Origin: Catalinimonas niigatensis
GTDB lineage: Bacteria; Bacteroidota; Bacteroidia; Cytophagales; Cyclobacteriaceae
DNA: 64,000 nt
Direction of reading: 5' to 3'
Assembly: GCF_030506285.1 (NCBI RefSeq)
Contig: NZ_CP119422.1
Span: 6,187,501-6,251,500, forward strand
Positions 26,863 to 34,949 of the stretch are shown here, one piece after another. Each line of letters begins with the position of its first letter. The first letter of the stretch is position 1. The notes under the pieces are model-generated. The model had not been told where the DNA came from and ran no database searches. It was given only the letters and a program-made list of their open reading frames with translations. The position numbers and the translations under genes are program-made.

Positions 26863-28160
26863 TGGAGATTTTTGAAGTCATTGTACTGGTCGTTAGTTTT
26901 GTCATTTTCATTGCCCTGGGTGTGCCTGTTGCCTACTGTATCGGTCTGGCCGGCATCATTACAATGCTGTTGTCTATAGATTATCTGCCGGCGGCTACCA
27001 CTTTTGCCCAGCGCATGGCTACCGGCCTGGATAGTTTTACCCTGCTGGCCATCCCGCTGTTTATTCTGGCGGGGCAACTGATGAATACCGGAGGCATTGC
27101 CAAACGGCTGATTGAATTCGCCAAAGTATTGGTAGGCAGGTTGCCGGGTGGTTTGGCGGTAGTCAATATTCTGGCCAATATGTTGTTTGGAGCCATCTCC
27201 GGTTCTGCCGGGGCAGCCGCTTCTGCCATTGGTACCATCATGCACCCCCGTATGAAAAAGGAAGGCTATGACGAAAACTTCAGCGCGGCAGTCAATATTT
27301 CTTCGGCTACCACGGGGCTGGTCATTCCTCCCAGCAACATTCTGATCATCTATTCGCTGGCCAGTGGTGGAGTGTCCATCGCTGCGCTCTTTCTGGCGGG
27401 TTACCTGCCCGGCATCCTTACAGGCTTTGCCCTGATCGTTTTTGCTGCTGCCTATGCTTATCGGCACAACTTTCCTGTGGGCGAAACTGTACCGTTAAAA
27501 GAAGGAGTGTACAAATTGCTGGCAGCACTGCCGAGCCTTTTGTTGCTGGTGATCATTCTGGGCGGTATTGTAGCCGGTGTGTTTACCGCTACCGAAGCCT
27601 CTGGCGTAGCGGTATTGTACTGTCTGGCCCTGGCTTTTATTTACCGGGAAATCAGCTGGAGCGATCTTCCTGAGATCCTGATCAAAACGACCCTGACCAC
27701 CTGTATTGTACTGTTGATGGTAGCCACTTCTATAGGACTATCCTGGGTCATGGCTTTTGAAGAAATTCCTCAGAATGTGAGTTCAGCGCTCCTGGGGTTC
27801 AGCGACAATCCCTTCGTCATCCTGCTGATCATCAACCTGATTCTGCTTTTTGTAGGAATATTCATGGACATGACTCCGGCAGTACTGATCTTCACCCCTA
27901 TCTTTTTGCCGGTAGTGACGCAGCAACTGGGGATTGATCCTGTACATTTTGGCATCATCCTGATCATGAACCTCTGCGTAGGTTTATGTACGCCTCCGGT
28001 GGGTACCGTGCTCTTTATCGGTTGCAGCGTTGCCAATATCAAAATACAGTCGGTGATCCGGCCCCTATTGCCTTTTTTCGTTGCCATGATCATCGTGTTG
28101 ATACTGGTCACCTACATACCAGCCATTAGCCTGTGGCTGCCAGAGCAGTTTGGGTTTTAG
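26862..28160 (+). CDS. dctM: TRAP transporter large permease, DctM family
   Basis: A 432-residue protein of about 12 membrane helices, the ion-coupled channel subunit of the TRAP system. Landmarks include FTLLAIPLFILAGQLMNTGG, NILANMLFGAISGSAGAAAS, TTGLVIPPSNILIIYS and, near the end, HFGIILIMNLCVGLCTPPVG. Length is normal for the family. It is the last gene of the PmoA/ThuA-Gfo-Gfo-TRAP run before the IS3-family insertion. The IS lies between this gene and the uronate-catabolism genes uxuB-like and uxuA, so these may once have been in one transcript. Confidence 0.94.
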   Translation: MEIFEVIVLVVSFVIFIALGVPVAYCIGLAGIITMLLSIDYLPAATTFAQRMATGLDSFTLLAIPLFILAGQLMNTGGIAKRLIEFAKVLVGRLPGGLAVVNILANMLFGAISGSAGAAASAIGTIMHPRMKKEGYDENFSAAVNISSATTGLVIPPSNILIIYSLASGGVSIAALFLAGYLPGILTGFALIVFAAAYAYRHNFPVGETVPLKEGVYKLLAALPSLLLLVIILGGIVAGVFTATEASGVAVLYCLALAFIYREISWSDLPEILIKTTLTTCIVLLMVATSIGLSWVMAFEEIPQNVSSALLGFSDNPFVILLIINLILLFVGIFMDMTPAVLIFTPIFLPVVTQQLGIDPVHFGIILIMNLCVGLCTPPVGTVLFIGCSVANIKIQSVIRPLLPFFVAMIIVLILVTYIPAISLWLPEQFGF

Positions 28161-28173
28161 AAAGAGTGGGAAG

Positions 28174-28195
28174 CTGGGAGTTGGAAGTCGGAAGT
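28174..28195. repeat. Left arm of GGAAGTC-type palindromic intergenic repeat, split by the IS
   Basis: The 22-base arm (CTGGGAGTTGGAAGTC then GGAAGT) is complementary at 18 of 22 positions to 29514-29535. With the IS and one target copy removed, the two arms would be separated by only two bases. Related repeats occur at 40018-40118 and 41597-41639. Confidence 0.65.
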
Positions 28196-28240
28196 TTGTA
28201 CGTCCCTGGTATAGGTTGACCGCTATTAAAGCGGAAAAGT

Positions 28241-28648
28241 ATGAAATCAAACTTAAGAAGTATTCGTAAGCACCGATGTTATTCGCAAGAATTTAAACGG
28301 CAAATTGTTAAAGAATTTGAGAGTGGTAAATACAGTGTGGTACAATTGGAAAGGCTGTATGGCATTCACAATCAGAGTATCTATGATTGGATCTACAAAT
28401 ATTCTAACTTTAATGAAAAAGGATACAGAATAGTGGAAAAGAAAGCAAGTAGTACTCTGAAGGTCAAAGCCCTTGAAGCCCGTATTAAGGAGCTAGAAGG
28501 CATAGTTGGCCGTAAACAAATCAGTATAGAATACTTGGAAAAGATGATTGATCTGGCCAAGGATGAATTGGGTATAGACATTAAAAAAAACTACAATACT
28601 CAACCATCCACTGGTTCAGGCAACAGCAAGAAAGGGGGTTCAGCATGA
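28241..28648 (+). CDS. IS3-family transposase OrfA (helix-turn-helix subunit)
   Basis: A 135-residue protein with an N-terminal helix-turn-helix (RQIVKEFESGKYSVVQLERL then YGIHNQSIYDWI) that recognises the IS ends, followed by a leucine-zipper-like coiled coil (LKVKALEARIKELEGIVGRK). OrfA and OrfB together form the transposase. Its stop overlaps the OrfB start as ATGA, so OrfB could be made by termination-reinitiation; a frameshift product, usual in IS3 elements, was not demonstrated here. Confidence 0.92.
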   Translation: MKSNLRSIRKHRCYSQEFKRQIVKEFESGKYSVVQLERLYGIHNQSIYDWIYKYSNFNEKGYRIVEKKASSTLKVKALEARIKELEGIVGRKQISIEYLEKMIDLAKDELGIDIKKNYNTQPSTGSGNSKKGGSA

Positions 28649-29481
28649 ATATGTTGTATCAAGTAATAGGCATCAGTAAGCAAGCTGTTCACCAATATGA
28701 TAAACGGCAAGCTATCTTTGATGAACAAGTAAGACAGCTAATTTTAGAAGCGGACGAGTTGCGAGCAGAGCACCCAGGCTGCGGGGTAGAAAAGATGCAC
28801 TATACGTTAGCACCGGACTTTATAGGCCGAGACCGTTTTGTAGCCCTGATGATGCAATTAGGATATCGTCTCAAAAGAAAGAAAAACTACAAGCGTACTA
28901 CGATAACCTCTAAGGTTTACTACCCCAACCTGATCAAAGGCATGCCGGTGGTTGCCCCGTCAATTGTCTGGCAGTCTGACATCACATATATTCTGATAGG
29001 GGAATTATATTACTACGCTGTTTTCATTATTGATGTGTATACCAAAAAGGTAGTAGGTTATCAAGTCTCTGAGCATATGCGTGCAACAGCTAACTTGGCT
29101 GCACTCAAGATGGCCTTAAAAGATCACAAAGCTCCTAAATTCCATCACTCGGACCGAGGCAGTCAATATACCTACAACGAGTATGTGGATACCTTAAAAG
29201 CCCTTGGATGTAAATTGAGCATGTGTGTATCCGCTCAGGATAATGCCTATGCAGAGCGTATAAATCGGACTATTAAAGAAGAGTACCTGGATCACTGGAA
29301 GCCAATAAGTTTTCAGCAATTGAAACGTTGCACAAAAAAAGCGGTAAACCATTATAATAAAGACAGGCCACATGACAACATCTATAGAATGAGTCCGCTA
29401 ACATTTGAAAACTATTGGGAGAGGTTAACACCTGAGCAAAGACCAATTACTACTATATTTAACAATGAAATTAATGTCTAA
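28645..29481 (+). CDS. IS3-family transposase OrfB (DDE integrase-type)
   Basis: A 278-residue rve-type catalytic subunit. The N-terminal HTH_21-like part (HPGCGVEKMHYTL) is followed by the RNase H-like core. The catalytic triad is Asp112 (VWQSDITYI), Asp170 (FHHSDRGSQYT) and Glu204 (DNAYAERINRTIKEEYL). The Asp-Glu spacing is 33 residues, slightly shorter than the classical 35, as in the branch of IS3 elements that carries the QDNAYAERIN motif. No frameshift or stop interrupts it. Confidence 0.94.
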   Translation: MNMLYQVIGISKQAVHQYDKRQAIFDEQVRQLILEADELRAEHPGCGVEKMHYTLAPDFIGRDRFVALMMQLGYRLKRKKNYKRTTITSKVYYPNLIKGMPVVAPSIVWQSDITYILIGELYYYAVFIIDVYTKKVVGYQVSEHMRATANLAALKMALKDHKAPKFHHSDRGSQYTYNEYVDTLKALGCKLSMCVSAQDNAYAERINRTIKEEYLDHWKPISFQQLKRCTKKAVNHYNKDRPHDNIYRMSPLTFENYWERLTPEQRPITTIFNNEINV

Positions 29482-29513
29482 ACCGGTCAACGCTATTCAG
29501 GGATGTTCAGTTT

Positions 29514-29535
29514 ACTTCCATCTCCCAACTTCCAG
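29514..29535. repeat. Right arm of the palindromic repeat split by the IS
   Basis: Begins ACTTCCATCTCCCAAC and is complementary to 28174-28195. It starts five bases after the right end of the IS. Confidence 0.65.
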
Positions 29536-29570
29536 CCAAATTATTATTTTTAGAATTTAAATAAAATGAA

Positions 29571-30389
29571 ATGAATACCAAGCTATTTGAGATAAAGGGA
29601 AAAGTAATCGTCATCCCCGGTGGAGGAGGAGCTTTGGGTGGAGCGATGGCTAAGGTACTGCTTGAGCAGGGAGCTAAAATAGCTATTCTGAGCTTGCATG
29701 AAGAGTCAGCCAACAAAAGAGTGGAAGAGCTAAAAACTTTAGGTGAAGAGGTGATCGGATTTGCCTGTGATGTGACTTCCAAAGAAAGTCTGGAAGCTGT
29801 CAACCGGAAAATCCTGGAGAAATGGGGCAGGATAGATGTGCTGATCAATGCGGCAGGAGGCAATATGCCGGGGGCTACTGTATCTCCTGAGCAGACTGTG
29901 TTTGATGTCTCAGTAGATGCCCTGAAGAAAGTGCTGGACCTCAACCTGATGGGTTCGGTATTGCCCACGCTGGTTTTTGGCAAAGCCATGGCTGAGCAAA
30001 AGTCAGGTAGCATCATCAATATCTCTTCTATGGCAGCTACCCATTCCATTACCCGAGTATTGGGTTATTCTATAGCCAAGGCGGGTATAGATATGTTTAC
30101 CAAGTGGATGGCGATGGAAATGGCGATGAAATTTGGCGATGGCATACGGGTCAATGCTATTGCACCGGGCTTTTTTATTGGCAAACAAAATCTGAGATTG
30201 CTGACCAATGAAGATGGATCACTAACGCAAAGGGGAGAGACCATCATCAAAAATACGCCCATGCAGCGTTTTGGGGATGCGGAAGAACTGAATGGAGCAG
30301 TGCTTTATCTATGCAGCGAAGCTTCCAAATTTGTGACAGGGACCATCCTTCCGGTAGACGGAGGCTTTAGTTCTTTCAGTGGGGTTTAA
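29571..30389 (+). CDS. SDR-family oxidoreductase, probable fructuronate reductase/mannonate dehydrogenase (UxuB-like)
   Basis: A 272-residue classical short-chain dehydrogenase. It has the nucleotide-binding glycine motif PGGGGALGGAMAK, NAAGG, the catalytic Ser in INISSMA and Tyr166/Lys170 in GYSIAKAG, and the C-terminal VDGGFSSFSG. SDR proteins of this size serve as D-mannonate oxidoreductase in Bacillus-type uronate pathways, reducing fructuronate to mannonate. The extra loop between helices (GGNMPGATVSPEQTVFDVS) is typical of that group. The uxuA gene follows on the same strand, giving the next step. Other polyol substrates cannot be excluded from sequence alone. It begins shortly after the IS, which may have replaced its native promoter region. 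Confidence 0.85.
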   Translation: MNTKLFEIKGKVIVIPGGGGALGGAMAKVLLEQGAKIAILSLHEESANKRVEELKTLGEEVIGFACDVTSKESLEAVNRKILEKWGRIDVLINAAGGNMPGATVSPEQTVFDVSVDALKKVLDLNLMGSVLPTLVFGKAMAEQKSGSIINISSMAATHSITRVLGYSIAKAGIDMFTKWMAMEMAMKFGDGIRVNAIAPGFFIGKQNLRLLTNEDGSLTQRGETIIKNTPMQRFGDAEELNGAVLYLCSEASKFVTGTILPVDGGFSSFSGV

Positions 30390-30448
30390 ATTATAAATTG
30401 AAAGTTCTAAGAAGGCTAGAAATCATGTGAAAACATGGTATGCTTTCA

Positions 30449-30601
30449 TTAGAAAAGAGCATTAGCTTTTAACTGATTTATGCTTTGGATAGCTTCCAAA
30501 GCGTGGGCAATATTTAGATCATAAGCAGCTCTAATTTTTGCCAATTCCTGGATATGATTTTTGAGAGAAATGTGAGAAGGTTTTCTTAAAACTTTGTGCA
30601 T
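30449..30601 (-). CDS. Candidate small protein of 50 residues
   Basis: An ATG-started frame, too short for most gene finders, encodes MHKVLRKPSHISLKNH followed by IQELAKIRAAYDLNIAHALE and ends LKANALF. The composition looks like a helical protein rather than random translation, and the flanking region otherwise lacks a gene. It could be a small protein or the worn C-terminal end of a lost gene. No family is recognised. A 9-bp inverted repeat begins one base upstream of its start codon. Confidence 0.3.
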   Translation of the reverse strand: MHKVLRKPSHISLKNHIQELAKIRAAYDLNIAHALEAIQSINQLKANALF

Positions 30602-30642
30602 AACATAGATTTTAAACAACATACGCGTGTAATATCTATGTT
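30602..30642. promoter_or_regulatory. Inverted repeat upstream of uxuA (AACATAGAT/ATCTATGTT)
   Basis: A perfect 9-bp inverted repeat (30602-30610 with 30634-30642) encloses a 23-base loop containing ATACGCGTGT. It lies about 80 bases before the uxuA start. The core ACGCGT also occurs in the two palindromes at 48266-48297. It may be a hairpin or a regulator site. Confidence 0.45.
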
Positions 30643-30721
30643 GGATTTACTTCAGTTCATCATTTTTTTGTCAAAAGCCTGCACAGGATGGATGATAAAT
30701 TTTTATTAACCTATAGGAGAA

Positions 30722-31924
30722 ATGAGTAATCGAGAAGAAGTTTCGTTGTTCCCCACTTGGCGCTGGTTTGGTCCGGACGATGCCGTTACGCTTCCTGAAA
30801 TCAGGCAGGTAGGGGCAGAGGGAATTGTGACAGCACTGCATCATATTCCCTGCGGTGAGGTGTGGAGCTTTGAAGAGATTAGCCGGAGAAAGGAAGTGAT
30901 TGACAATGCCGGATTCCGCTGGAGTGTGGTGGAGAGTGTCAACATTCATGAAAGCATCAAAACCGGAGCCGCAGATCGCGACGCGTATATAGACAAATAC
31001 CAGCAGACTTTAATCCACCTGAGCAAATGCAATATCAAAACGGTTTGCTATAATTTTATGCCGGTGCTGGACTGGACCCGAACCCAGTTGAAATTCCGTT
31101 TGGAAGATGGTTCCTATGCATTGCGTTATGATCCGGCGGCTCTGGCAGCTTTTGAATTGTATATACTGAAGCGTAAGAAAGCAGAGGAGATTTATACCGA
31201 AGAGCAACAGCGGAATGCCCATGCTTACCTGCAGAAACTTTCGGAAAGTGAAAAAGATACGCTTCAGCAAACCATCATGGCCGGGCTACCGGGTACCGAT
31301 GAAGTATTTACGCCCGAGGAATTTACGGTGCATCTGGAGCGCTACAAAGATATTGATGAGCAAGGCCTCAGAGAAAACCTGACTTATTTTTTAAGTAAAA
31401 TCATTCCGGTAGCTGAGGAGTATGATATTAACATGTGCATACATCCTGATGATCCGCCTTTTCCTATTCTGGGCCTGCCCAGGGTGGTGCGCACCGAAGA
31501 AGATCTGAAGTATATCGTAGACAGCGTGCCTTCCATGCGCAACGGCATTACCTTCTGTACCGGTTCTTTAGGAGCCAGAAAAGACAATGATTTACCCGGT
31601 ATCGTTCAGCGTCTGGGAGATAAGATACACTTTCTGCACCTGCGGAATGTGCAGCATAATCTGGATGGCAGCTTCCATGAAGCCGATCACCTGACAGGCA
31701 GTACCGATATGTTTGCTGTGATGAAGGCAGTCATTGAAGAGCAGCAAAAACGCATACAGAGTGGTAGGGAAGATGTAGCCATTCCCATACGTCCTGACCA
31801 TGGACATCAGTACCTCTTTGACGCCGATCGTAAGTTTTACCCCGGCTACTCCGCCGTAGGCAGAATGCGCGGATTGGCAGAGTTGAGAGGATTAGAGTTA
31901 GGTATCAGGAGAATGATGAGCTAA
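30722..31924 (+). CDS. uxuA: Mannonate dehydratase
   Basis: A 400-residue UxuA protein that dehydrates D-mannonate to 2-keto-3-deoxy-D-gluconate in glucuronate breakdown. Landmarks are TWRWFGPDDAV at the N-terminus, VVESVNIHESIKTG, NFMPVLDWTRTQL, MCIHPDDPPFPILGLPRVV, FCTGSLGA, IHFLHLRNVQ and the C-terminal PIRPDHGHQ, which include the residues that bind the metal ion in the TIM barrel. Length is normal. The UxuB-like SDR is upstream in the same direction with a gap of about 330 bases, so uxuA may have its own promoter near the inverted repeat at 30602. Uronate isomerase (UxaC) is not in this window. Confidence 0.96.
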   Translation: MSNREEVSLFPTWRWFGPDDAVTLPEIRQVGAEGIVTALHHIPCGEVWSFEEISRRKEVIDNAGFRWSVVESVNIHESIKTGAADRDAYIDKYQQTLIHLSKCNIKTVCYNFMPVLDWTRTQLKFRLEDGSYALRYDPAALAAFELYILKRKKAEEIYTEEQQRNAHAYLQKLSESEKDTLQQTIMAGLPGTDEVFTPEEFTVHLERYKDIDEQGLRENLTYFLSKIIPVAEEYDINMCIHPDDPPFPILGLPRVVRTEEDLKYIVDSVPSMRNGITFCTGSLGARKDNDLPGIVQRLGDKIHFLHLRNVQHNLDGSFHEADHLTGSTDMFAVMKAVIEEQQKRIQSGREDVAIPIRPDHGHQYLFDADRKFYPGYSAVGRMRGLAELRGLELGIRRMMS

Positions 31925-31979
31925 GGATCTGTTCTTCAAAAAGTACAAATACACTTAAGGTGCAACCTGCCTATTAGTG

Positions 31980-32023
31980 AAGCGAAGGATAAGCGAAAGA
32001 CAAGCGAAGGATCACCGAAAGAT
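31980..32023. repeat. Four-copy 11-bp tandem repeat
   Basis: Units read AAGCGAAGGAT, AAGCGAAAGAC, AAGCGAAGGAT and CACCGAAAGAT. They lie 55 bases after the uxuA stop, between uxuA and the convergent sulfatase gene. The period is close to one DNA helical turn. Confidence 0.65.
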
Positions 32024-32136
32024 AGTAGGGAGTAAATTATAGCATCCTTCTATTAAATATACAATTTGTGTATAGAATTACCATCTTCAGAATCCTCTTT
32101 GCTTTTGCTCTAAAAAATGTTCGCTTTTCTCTTTAC

Positions 32137-33555
32137 TTAGGGAGCATAAGGTACCGTTTGTTTACCATCTACTTCGTAGCCCCACTCGGCAATGTACTCC
32201 ATACCGGGACGAAACGCATCTCCCTGTGCAGTCAGCTTTTGGGTCAACAGCGCATCCAGAGCGGCCTGCAAGGTATCATACTTCTGATCATCAATCAGAT
32301 TTTGCATCTGAAAAGGGTCCTGCTGGTTATCAAACAGTTGCCAGGGCCCTTTCAGATCGCGGGTGTAGGTATAGCGTAAGGTACGTAAGCCGCGATATTC
32401 CCTACCTCCGTGGTCAAAACGGTTCCACTGCCCGAAGGGCTGCACACAACTCAATACAGTAGCCGTATCCGGCAGAGACGCTTCGCCTTTCAGAAAGCTA
32501 CTATAGTCCTGTCCTTCTACGGTCTCAGGAATTTCAATACCGCTCAGACCCAGCAAAGTAGGCATGATGTCGTATGAATTGATCAGCGCCTTATACTCAC
32601 CCACAGCAAGTTGAGGCGCACGGATCAGCATAGGAATACGGATGGATTCTTCATAAGCCTGCTGTTTTTTGTAAGCCCGGTGCGAGCCCAGCAGATCGCC
32701 ATGGTCGGAAGTGAAAAGAATAATTGTATTGTCGGCTATGCCTGTACTGTCTATAGTCTGTAAAATTTCGCCTACCATGTCATCCAGGGCAGTACAGTGT
32801 GCGTAATAACCCGCCAGGTCTTCACGCACTTTCTCTTCCATATCAGGAGGTACATTGGGGTGCAAGGTAAGGCTTTCAGGAGCATACATATCCCGATACT
32901 TTTGGGGAGCGCTATGGTAAGGTGCATGAGGAGTTCCCCAGCTCAGAAACAGCAGAAAAGGACTTTCTCTTGCTTCGTGTTCACGGATATACTGTTGTGC
33001 ATCACGAGCCTGGGCAATGGCGTCATAACCTTCCCAGAACTTTTTCTCAGGAGAATCACCGGCATAGTAGGCTGAATGATTGTAGTCATGTGTACATTCC
33101 AGGGCTTTCCAGTACTGAAAGCCCTGCCGACGGGCTCCCGGAGGGATAAAGCTGCTTCTACCGCTACCATCCAGATGCCACTTGCCAATATAAGCAGTCT
33201 CATATCCTGCATTCGCATACACCTTTGCCAGCGTAAGGGCTGTGGTATCCAGTTGTACATCGTTCATAAAAAGGCCATGCGTAAGCGGTCTTTGTCCGGT
33301 CATGAGCGAAGCTCTGTGAGGCGTACAAACCGGCATGCCGGATACAGCCAGACTTACATGAGCACTGCTGGCCGCCAACTGGTCAATATTGGGAGTATGG
33401 ACGTTAGGATCTCCGGCATAGCCAAAAGCCTGCGCCCTCCACTGGTCAGTATGCAGTATGATGACGTTGGGTTTTTGTACTTCCTCCTGCTGACATGCAG
33501 TGTTTAGGAGAGCAAGGAGTAGAGGCAGAAAGAAGAGGCGTACTTTAGTATGCAT
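32137..33555 (-). CDS. Sulfatase lipoprotein (formylglycine-dependent, type I)
   Basis: About 472 residues. The signal peptide ends in a lipobox (LNTAC, Cys21 from this start), so it is lipid-anchored. The sulfatase domain begins KPNVIILHTDQWR, with metal-binding Asp in TDQ, and has the activation motif CTPHRASLMTG (CxPxR), whose Cys77 would be converted to formylglycine. It continues with GYETAYIGKWHLDG and ILFTSDHGDLLGSH. The frame extends to 33615 but the ATG at 33555 gives the normal lipoprotein start. Substrate specificity cannot be read from sequence; sulfated sugars from marine polysaccharide are likely. It points toward uxuA (convergent) and away from the FecR-SusCD cluster. No formylglycine-generating enzyme gene is in the window. 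Confidence 0.9.
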   Translation of the reverse strand: MHTKVRLFFLPLLLALLNTACQQEEVQKPNVIILHTDQWRAQAFGYAGDPNVHTPNIDQLAASSAHVSLAVSGMPVCTPHRASLMTGQRPLTHGLFMNDVQLDTTALTLAKVYANAGYETAYIGKWHLDGSGRSSFIPPGARRQGFQYWKALECTHDYNHSAYYAGDSPEKKFWEGYDAIAQARDAQQYIREHEARESPFLLFLSWGTPHAPYHSAPQKYRDMYAPESLTLHPNVPPDMEEKVREDLAGYYAHCTALDDMVGEILQTIDSTGIADNTIILFTSDHGDLLGSHRAYKKQQAYEESIRIPMLIRAPQLAVGEYKALINSYDIMPTLLGLSGIEIPETVEGQDYSSFLKGEASLPDTATVLSCVQPFGQWNRFDHGGREYRGLRTLRYTYTRDLKGPWQLFDNQQDPFQMQNLIDDQKYDTLQAALDALLTQKLTAQGDAFRPGMEYIAEWGYEVDGKQTVPYAP

Positions 33556-33858
33556 GAAGGTTAAGGTATCAACAGTAGGTAGTAGTTGTAAGAGACAGGC
33601 TATGCGCCAGCACATCTTTTCTGTATTGAGCCTTAAATTAACAGATATGGGCTAATGTTCAAATATGGCGATCTTCTATTGTTCTTGCTATATTGCATAG
33701 GCTGAAGCTGCTTTTATTCAGTTTTTACTTCTTTTTGTGACTGTATTTAAGATAAGGTTTCGTAGCTGTAATATTAAAAAAAATAAAAATTCCAGCTTCT
33801 TTTTGAAGGTGTTTGCTTCGCTCAGCGCCACTTTCTATCAAAAGAGCTTCATAAACTG

Positions 33859-34893
33859 ATGAAATACGAATATTTTCAAGTAAACGATTTTGTGACGGAT
33901 CATTTCTTTCAGCAGTGGGTCAGGTCACCCGATGAACTTACGAACACCTTTTGGGAAGAGTGGACAAGAGATCATCCTGAAAAAGAAGATACCATTCAGG
34001 AGGCCAGACTTATCCTAAAATCACTGAATATCCACGATATCCAATACCGTGAGAAAGATTTTCAGTCTGTAAAGCAAAACATCAAATCACAACTCTTTGG
34101 TGATCAGCAGTCTGATACAAAGGAACGTGTGATGGTTTCCAGAAAAAGCAGACTAACATGGCTGAAACTGGCGGCTGCGGTTGGGGGAATCATGGTGCTG
34201 AGTTTTTACTTGCTTCAACATTGGCTTCCAGTATCAGAAACTTTCAGTACCGGCAATGGTGAGCAAATAGAAGTTGCGCTTCCCGATGGTTCCAAAGTTA
34301 AGCTCAATGCCAATACGACGCTCAAAGTCTCTGCCGACTGGGAAGAAAACCGGGAAGTATGGCTGGATGGAGAAGCTTATTTTGAAGTAGAGAAAATGAA
34401 AGAACCGAACGCTAAAGATGAGTTAAGGAAATTCACTGTGCATGCGCGGGAAATAGACGTAGAGGTTTTGGGCACGAGCTTCAATGTGTTTGACAGGAGA
34501 AATCTTACCATGGTGGTGCTGGAAGAAGGAGTGGTGGCGCTCAAGAAGCATCAGGCTGAGGAAGCCAGCCTCAGGATGCAGCCCGGAGAGTCGGTGAGGT
34601 ATTTTAATGAGAAGAAGTCTTTTACCAAGGAAAAAGCCAATACCCGCACCACTTTGGACTGGAAAAACGGGAAGCATACTTTTGAAGCCACCCCATTAAG
34701 GGCAATCGGTTTGATCATTGAAGATAATTATGGATTGGAAGTAAATATTGAAACTGATGCGCTGGGCGATCGGAGGTTCAGTGCCAGCGTGCCTTATGGT
34801 GATCTTGATGTGCTGCTGAATCTTGTTGCCGAATCTATGCAGCTGGATATTACAAAAGAAAAGGACGTTATTTTTATCAGGATGAGGCACTAA
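33859..34893 (+). CDS. FecR-family anti-sigma factor (no adjacent sigma gene)
   Basis: A 344-residue FecR protein. The cytoplasmic N-terminus (about 1-95, with VTDHFFQQWVRSP) would hold the sigma factor; one membrane helix lies near 103-120 (LKLAAAVGGIMVLSFYLL). The periplasmic FecR domain (about 128-240) carries GEQIEVALPDGSKVKLNANT, VWLDGEAYFEV and EIDVEVLGTSFNV, and the C-terminal DUF4974-type domain follows. It normally transmits a signal from an STN-bearing SusC to an ECF sigma. The STN-type SusC gene follows 9 to 56 bases downstream, depending on start choice. The usual upstream sigma gene is missing: the next gene upstream is the opposite-strand sulfatase. A sigma encoded elsewhere is required. 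Confidence 0.92.
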   Translation: MKYEYFQVNDFVTDHFFQQWVRSPDELTNTFWEEWTRDHPEKEDTIQEARLILKSLNIHDIQYREKDFQSVKQNIKSQLFGDQQSDTKERVMVSRKSRLTWLKLAAAVGGIMVLSFYLLQHWLPVSETFSTGNGEQIEVALPDGSKVKLNANTTLKVSADWEENREVWLDGEAYFEVEKMKEPNAKDELRKFTVHAREIDVEVLGTSFNVFDRRNLTMVVLEEGVVALKKHQAEEASLRMQPGESVRYFNEKKSFTKEKANTRTTLDWKNGKHTFEATPLRAIGLIIEDNYGLEVNIETDALGDRRFSASVPYGDLDVLLNLVAESMQLDITKEKDVIFIRMRH

Positions 34894-34949
34894 TATCTTA
34901 TTTGAAGAGCAAGGGTACTCATACTCACAAACAACCTAAAATCTACACG

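Larger units (their letters stand above)
28197..29509 (+). mobile_element. IS3-family insertion sequence, 1313 bp, intact
   Basis: Ends are 5'-TG...CA-3'. The imperfect terminal inverted repeats are about 27 bp (left TGTACGTCCCTGGTATAG, right complement TGAACATCCCTGAATAGC, both then reaching TTGACCG). A 3-bp direct repeat GTT flanks it at 28194-28196 and 29510-29512, the usual IS3-family target duplication. It carries orfA and orfB with complete frames, so it may still be mobile. It landed at the centre of a palindromic repeat, not in a gene. Confidence 0.88.

Noticed and set aside
33907-33928. Similarity between CAGCAGTGGGTCAG in the FecR gene and a stretch near 20181
   Set aside because: The match is 14 bases with no surrounding similarity, so it is probably chance.
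34902-34949. Upstream TTG extension of the STN-type SusC
   Set aside because: The added residues (rich in Lys, His and Thr) precede a good signal peptide beginning at the ATG at 34950.
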